Shown: positions 22,761 through 26,386 of the stretch, piece by piece
Numbering within the stretch: position 1 is the stretch's first letter
Layout: the number at the start of each line of letters is the position of its first letter
Virus record (IMG/VR): IMGVR_UViG_3300034093_002678
Coordinates: 1 to 26,386 of that record
Length of the DNA: 26,386 nucleotides
Direction: 5' to 3' (one strand)
From: a virus
Notes under the pieces: model-generated
Told to the model about the DNA's origin: nothing
Databases searched by the model: none
Seen by the model: the letters and a program-made list of their open reading frames with translations, nothing else
Made by a program: the position numbers and the translations under genes

Positions 22761-24452
22761 TTATTCAATAGTAATATCTATATATCCTCCGGGCGCTACA
22801 GTTACCGAATGTGATTGGCCATCCGGAAAAGAATAGTAGCTTGCCGTCTGATTATTTATCACCGGCGCAGGCGTACCACCGGCATTTGATCCGGGGAAAG
22901 TAATACCGAGCGCATTTGCTGCATTTCCTGGAACCGCCGGAGTTGGAGCATTAAAATTCTGCGGACCATTGGTAGCAGGATTAAAGTTTTGTGGACCATT
23001 CGAAGGTGCATTGAAGTTTTGTGGGCCATTTGAAGGCGCATTGAAGTTTTGAGGCCCGGTCGTTGGCGCATTAAAGTTTTGAGGCCCGGTCGTTGGCGCA
23101 TTAAAGTTCTGAGGACCATTTGTAGGCGCATTGAAGTTCTGAGGCCCGTTAGTTGCAGGATTAAAGTTTTGAGGCCCGTTCGTTGGCGCATTAAAGTTCT
23201 GAGGACCATTCGCGACATTGAAGTTCTGAGGACCATTCGCGACATTAAAGTTTTGAGGCCCGTTCGTTGGCGCATTAAAGTTTTGTGGGCCATTCGTTGG
23301 AGCATTAAAATTCTGTGGGCCATTCGTTGGAGCATTGAAGTTTTGTGGCCCATTTGTAGGTGCATTAAAATTCTGTGGGCCATTCGTTGGAGCATTGAAG
23401 TTTTGTGGCCCATTTGTAGGTGCATTGAAGTTTTGAGGGCCGTTTGAAGGCGCATTGAAGTTTTGAGGGCCGTTTGAAGGCGCATTGAAGTTTTGTGGGC
23501 CATTTGAAGGCGCATTGAAGTTTTGTGGACCATTTGAAGGCGCATTGAAGTTTTGAGGACCATTACTTATAGCGTTAAATGCATTCACAAATCCTGGGCC
23601 ATATTTAATACTAGGAGCATTATAAGAGACTGCATTTCCACCGCTAGTATTATAACTACCAGTTCCAGTTCCTGCAACAACGTTAAAGCCAGCTCCAGTT
23701 CCCGCAACAACGTTAAAGCCAGCTCCAGTTCCCGCAACAACGTTAAAGCCAGCTCCAGTTCCCGCAACAACGTTAAAGCCAGCTCCAGTTCCTGCAACTT
23801 TATTGAATGTACCTGTGCCAGTTCCTGCAACTTTATTGAATGTACCGGTTCCAGTTCCTGCAACAATGTTAAAGTTAGCTCCAGGCCCAGGAATTACGTT
23901 GAATGTGCTTCCAGTTCCAGGAACTTTATTAAATGTGCCTGTTCCAGTTCCTGCAACAATGTTAAATGTGCCTGTTCCCGGAAAGAGAATATTAAATGTG
24001 CCTGTTTGTGGAAAGATGATATTAAAGTTAGCTCCGGTCCCAGGAACTTTGTTAAATGTACCGGTTGCATTTCCTGGTACAATATTAAAGTTAGCTCCAG
24101 GTCCAGGAATAATATTAAATGTGCTTCCGGTCCCGGGAATAATATTAAATGTACCGGTTGCATTTCCTGGTACAATATTAAAGTTAGCTCCAGGTCCAGG
24201 AATTACGTTGAATGTGCTTCCGGTCCCGGGAATAATATTAAATGTACCGGTTGCATTTCCGGCGACAATATTAAAGTTAGCTCCAGGCCCAGGAATTAAA
24301 GCAGTTCCAGATCCACCTTGTCCTGAAACAAGAATACTATTCCTACCATAAGGAATTGCGATATTTCCTGGGCTATTAAACTTCGTCGTACCGACACCGC
24401 TTGCTCGCCAGGTTTTTTCGAGTGTAAATTTAGAACCGCCACCAATACCCAT
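22761..24452 (-). CDS. Decapeptide-repeat protein, probable adhesin
   Basis: A 563-residue protein. The N-terminal domain (residues about 10-48; KTWRASG, KFNSPGNIAIPYGRNSILVS, GQGG) aligns with that of the giant Gly-X-Y protein at 9393. Residues about 50-270 hold some 20 ten-residue repeats of the form .FN(I/V)(I/V).G.G; residues about 290-505 hold 21 copies of NFNAP(S/T)NGPQ. Phe-Asn recurs every ten residues in both arrays. The C-terminus (SYYSFPDGQSHSVTVAPGGY, then IDITIE) is a short beta domain. There is no signal peptide or Cys. A regular beta or PPII-type solenoid is likely but unproven. It follows the fibre gene by three bases, so it is in the same late transcript. Probably a receptor-binding or decoration protein. 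Confidence 0.75.
   Translation of the reverse strand: MGIGGGSKFTLEKTWRASGVGTTKFNSPGNIAIPYGRNSILVSGQGGSGTALIPGPGANFNIVAGNATGTFNIIPGTGSTFNVIPGPGANFNIVPGNATGTFNIIPGTGSTFNIIPGPGANFNIVPGNATGTFNKVPGTGANFNIIFPQTGTFNILFPGTGTFNIVAGTGTGTFNKVPGTGSTFNVIPGPGANFNIVAGTGTGTFNKVAGTGTGTFNKVAGTGAGFNVVAGTGAGFNVVAGTGAGFNVVAGTGAGFNVVAGTGTGSYNTSGGNAVSYNAPSIKYGPGFVNAFNAISNGPQNFNAPSNGPQNFNAPSNGPQNFNAPSNGPQNFNAPSNGPQNFNAPTNGPQNFNAPTNGPQNFNAPTNGPQNFNAPTNGPQNFNAPTNGPQNFNAPTNGPQNFNVANGPQNFNVANGPQNFNAPTNGPQNFNPATNGPQNFNAPTNGPQNFNAPTTGPQNFNAPTTGPQNFNAPSNGPQNFNAPSNGPQNFNPATNGPQNFNAPTPAVPGNAANALGITFPGSNAGGTPAPVINNQTASYYSFPDGQSHSVTVAPGGYIDITIE
22936..23580 (-). repeat. 30-bp in-frame tandem repeats, NGPQNFNAP(S/T)
   Basis: There are 21 copies of the coding unit for GPQNFN; most are 30 bp and two are 27 bp (VANGPQNFN). 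Third-position differences group in adjacent copies, a pattern of local unequal exchange. It looks like a CRISPR array at first sight but has no unique spacers and is fully in frame. Confidence 0.9.
23640..24300 (-). repeat. 30-bp in-frame tandem repeats, FN(I/V)V.GTG.G
   Basis: About 20 decapeptide units, more diverged than those of the adjacent array. Four adjacent copies of AGTGAGFNVV at about 23680-23800 are almost identical in DNA and must be recent expansions. Confidence 0.85.
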
Positions 24453-24455
24453 AAG

Positions 24456-26324
24456 TTATGCCGCCGCTTTCACTGACAATGAAACAATATAAGTCGTGCC
24501 TCCGTCGTACGTCATAATCGACCAGATATCGAGCGCGTTTGCAGTCGTTGTCGCAGGAGGCACAACTCCTCCTGCATATTTAGTACCTGCCGGCCATGTG
24601 ATCGTACGACCTCCTGTTGCATCTTGTTTGGCTGCAATAGAACCAGACCATACGCGAGTCGCCGGAGGTATATTGGTCGGAGCGATTGTAATATTTCCAG
24701 TGAGAGTCAAATCGAAGAAGTTAGCAGCACCGCAATCAAGGCTATATGATCCAGTCGCAGCAGTATTAGCCACTTCGTGTTCTGTATAACCTGTTAAGAT
24801 TGGGCGAGTAATGTTGTTATTGGCCATCACAAGGTTCGCTGACAGCGTAGTTAGACCACCAGTAACACTAAATGCTCCGTTCCATGTAAGAGCACCAGTT
24901 CCAGTTCTACCAAGTTTTACACTATTATCAGCATTACCAAAGATAATGTGTCCGTTATTGGCACTTTGTTGTCCCATAATACGAACAGTGTCAGCGATGT
25001 TAACATCTCCGAACCACGCATCATCACCGATGCCAATATTTGTTCCACTGCCATTATTAGCAGTAGTCACTCGATCAAAACTTCCAACGCTTGTAACGCT
25101 AATATTTCCAGTGATCGTAGTATTACCGGCTGCAAGAGTCGTGATACCTGATACCGGTCCACCAAAAGTTACTGCACTAGTTGTTTTATTAAATGTAAAG
25201 TTAGCAGAACCATTCGCTACGTTACTATCATTAAATATGACTTGTGTATTGGATCCGCCTATAGGACCAGCAACACCTTGTGCGCCAGTAGCACCTTGAG
25301 CACCGGTTGCACCAGTAGCACCTTGAGCACCAGTTGCACCAGTAGCACCTTGAGCGCCTTGAAGTCCTTGAGCACCTTGCGCGCCAGCAACACCTTGTGC
25401 GCCAGTAGCACCTTGAGCACCGGTTGCACCAGTAGCACCTTGAGCACCAGTTGCACCAGTTGCGCCTTGAGCACCTTGAGGACCGACTGCTGTTACCCAA
25501 TATGGAGAACCAGTCGCTCCATTCGATGCTAATACCTGACCGGCAGTTCCTACTCCACCATTCGCAGATAAAGCTCCGCCGAGTGTAAGAGAACTTAAAG
25601 TGCCTACAGAGGTAAGAGACGATGCAAGAATTCCAGTACCTAAAGCCGTAGAGTTAGCAATAGTAGTACCATTGATCCTATAGGTTTTACCAGTTGCAAT
25701 ATCTAAATGTTCGGAAGATGTCCAACTATCAGTTGCATCAACCCAGTTAAATGTCTTATCGGTACCACCTTTCAGAGTAATACCACCGCCATCGGCAGTG
25801 ACATCACTTGGAGTAGTCACATCACCAAGTATAATATTTTTATCTTCTACAAGAAGATTTGTAGAATTTATATTCGTTGTGGTACCATTGATAGTGAGGT
25901 TACCAGAAACTGTGATATCGCCAGTGATCGTTGTGTTACCAGCAGCAAGAGTTGTAATGCCACTGACTGCTTGCGCGGCACTCGTCGACTGAATCGTCGT
26001 TGTTCCAACAAACAATGAAGGCAATCGAGCAAATGCCACTGTACCAGAAGTCAGATTGCTAGCATTCGCAGCAATTGTAATGGCATTCGTATAAGCTGCA
26101 CCGGCATTGGCTACCATTGCTGTGTTGGCAGTTCCAATCTTTGTATCGGTATAAGTGACTGCATTGGAATATGCGTTATTGGCCCCGTCACTCAGTGAGG
26201 TAGCGTTAATCGCAGTCGCACCAATAACGAGTTGACCGCTCGTAATTACGACGTTGCCTGCCGATATTGTTACGCCATTCGCTACGGTTAACCCGTTTTT
26301 AACGCGAAAGTTATTTGGTGTCAT
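24456..26324 (-). CDS. Tail-fibre protein with collagen-like tract (minus-strand counterpart)
   Basis: A 622-residue fibre protein. The N-terminus ([20 protein letters not shown]) is like that of the protein at 2275; the middle has [20 protein letters not shown] ... WVDATDSW and [12 protein letters not shown], followed by a collagen-like tract (residues about 281-355) and a C-terminal domain ([14 protein letters not shown], then [20 protein letters not shown], then [12 protein letters not shown]). The last domain and the SGNLT module are shared with the plus-strand fibre at 7632-9377. Promoter and SD (AGGGA) lie upstream. It is the first gene of the minus-strand transcript, followed after three bases by the decapeptide-repeat gene. 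Confidence 0.8.
   Translation of the reverse strand: MTPNNFRVKNGLTVANGVTISAGNVVITSGQLVIGATAINATSLSDGANNAYSNAVTYTDTKIGTANTAMVANAGAAYTNAITIAANASNLTSGTVAFARLPSLFVGTTTIQSTSAAQAVSGITTLAAGNTTITGDITVSGNLTINGTTTNINSTNLLVEDKNIILGDVTTPSDVTADGGGITLKGGTDKTFNWVDATDSWTSSEHLDIATGKTYRINGTTIANSTALGTGILASSLTSVGTLSSLTLGGALSANGGVGTAGQVLASNGATGSPYWVTAVGPQGAQGATGATGAQGATGATGAQGATGAQGVAGAQGAQGLQGAQGATGATGAQGATGATGAQGATGAQGVAGPIGGSNTQVIFNDSNVANGSANFTFNKTTSAVTFGGPVSGITTLAAGNTTITGNISVTSVGSFDRVTTANNGSGTNIGIGDDAWFGDVNIADTVRIMGQQSANNGHIIFGNADNSVKLGRTGTGALTWNGAFSVTGGLTTLSANLVMANNNITRPILTGYTEHEVANTAATGSYSLDCGAANFFDLTLTGNITIAPTNIPPATRVWSGSIAAKQDATGGRTITWPAGTKYAGGVVPPATTTANALDIWSIMTYDGGTTYIVSLSVKAAA
25258..25484 (-). repeat. 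Collagen-like Gly-X-Y coding tract
   Basis: About 75 residues of GAQ, GAT and GPQ triplets; a block of [19 protein letters not shown] type occurs twice in nearly identical DNA. In composition it matches the plus-strand tract at 8163-8500, in inverted orientation. Confidence 0.88.
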
Positions 26325-26355
26325 CTGGTTCCCTATCCCACAGATTATTTACTTA

Positions 26356-26363
26356 TATTTATA
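26356..26363 (-). promoter_or_regulatory. T4-type late promoter, TATAAATA (minus strand)
   Basis: The plus strand reads TATTTATA, so the minus strand has the exact late octamer, 32 bases before the ATG of the fibre gene at 26324. Of the three octamers in the window this one is best placed: it is non-coding and has an SD (AGGGA) between it and the start. Confidence 0.8.
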
Positions 26364-26386
26364 ATAATTATGACGCCAGTATAATT

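Noticed and set aside
22936-23580. Regular 30-bp direct repeats resembling a CRISPR array
   Set aside because: The repeats are contiguous without unique spacers, keep one reading frame and encode a decapeptide; no cas genes are near.
23049-24351. Several open frames on the plus strand, opposite the decapeptide-repeat gene
   Set aside because: They are low-complexity mirror images of the repeats, have no SD and overlap each other.

Overview
This window looks like part of the genome of a tailed, T4-like marine phage (myovirus of the cyanophage/pelagiphage type; the host cannot be read from the sequence). The evidence is: tightly packed genes with TAATG, TGATG and ATGA overlaps; three exact copies of the T4 late promoter octamer TATAAATA; long Asn/Thr/Ala/Gly-rich fibre-like virion proteins with collagen-like Gly-X-Y tracts; and auxiliary genes typical of marine phages (2-oxoglutarate/Fe(II) oxygenases, fatty-acid desaturase, sulfotransferases, CxxCxxCC protein). 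There is no gene-free stretch longer than 300 bases, and I see no tRNA, rRNA, IS element, integrase or CRISPR array.

Layout. Positions 1-9377 (+) hold a structural block: two small coiled-coil-type proteins, four large fibre-like proteins (one with 94-residue repeats, two with collagen-like tracts), a tail-fibre assembly chaperone and several small virion-like proteins. Positions 9393-12755 (+) encode a 1120-residue protein built almost wholly of Gly-X-Y triplets. Positions 12782-16600 (+) hold a Cys-less thioredoxin-fold-like protein, a DUF6065-type protein, three 2OG-Fe(II) oxygenases, a Cys-cluster protein and two small unknowns. Positions 16597-22739 (-) form a nine-gene block without one intergenic base from 22152 downwards: 2OG oxygenase, two DUF6065-type proteins, a GT60-type GlcNAc-transferase, a small sulfotransferase-like protein, a desaturase, an unknown, a sulfotransferase and a further 2OG oxygenase. 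Positions 22761-26324 (-) encode a decapeptide-repeat protein and another collagen-containing fibre protein. The two strands meet tail to tail at 16597-16600, where the two stop codons overlap.

The main observation is that the window is close to a mirror image of itself. Each arm, read in its own direction, runs: collagen-containing fibre protein with the same C-terminal domain, then an adhesin-like repeat protein with the same RASG...SG(R/Q)GG N-terminal domain, then a PKHD-type 2OG oxygenase and a DUF6065 protein (adjacent, order swapped), then further modification enzymes. The adhesin bodies are unrelated (Gly-X-Y triplets on the left, Phe-Asn decapeptides on the right). I infer a duplicated and diverged cassette in which a repeat-protein adhesin is carried with enzymes that could modify it.

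A specific, untested model is that prolyl-hydroxylase-like enzymes hydroxylate X-Pro-Gly sites of the Gly-X-Y protein and that the GT60-type enzyme (the family that glycosylates hydroxyproline on Skp1 in eukaryotes) adds GlcNAc, perhaps followed by sulfation. Modification of host proteins or of the host envelope is the alternative.
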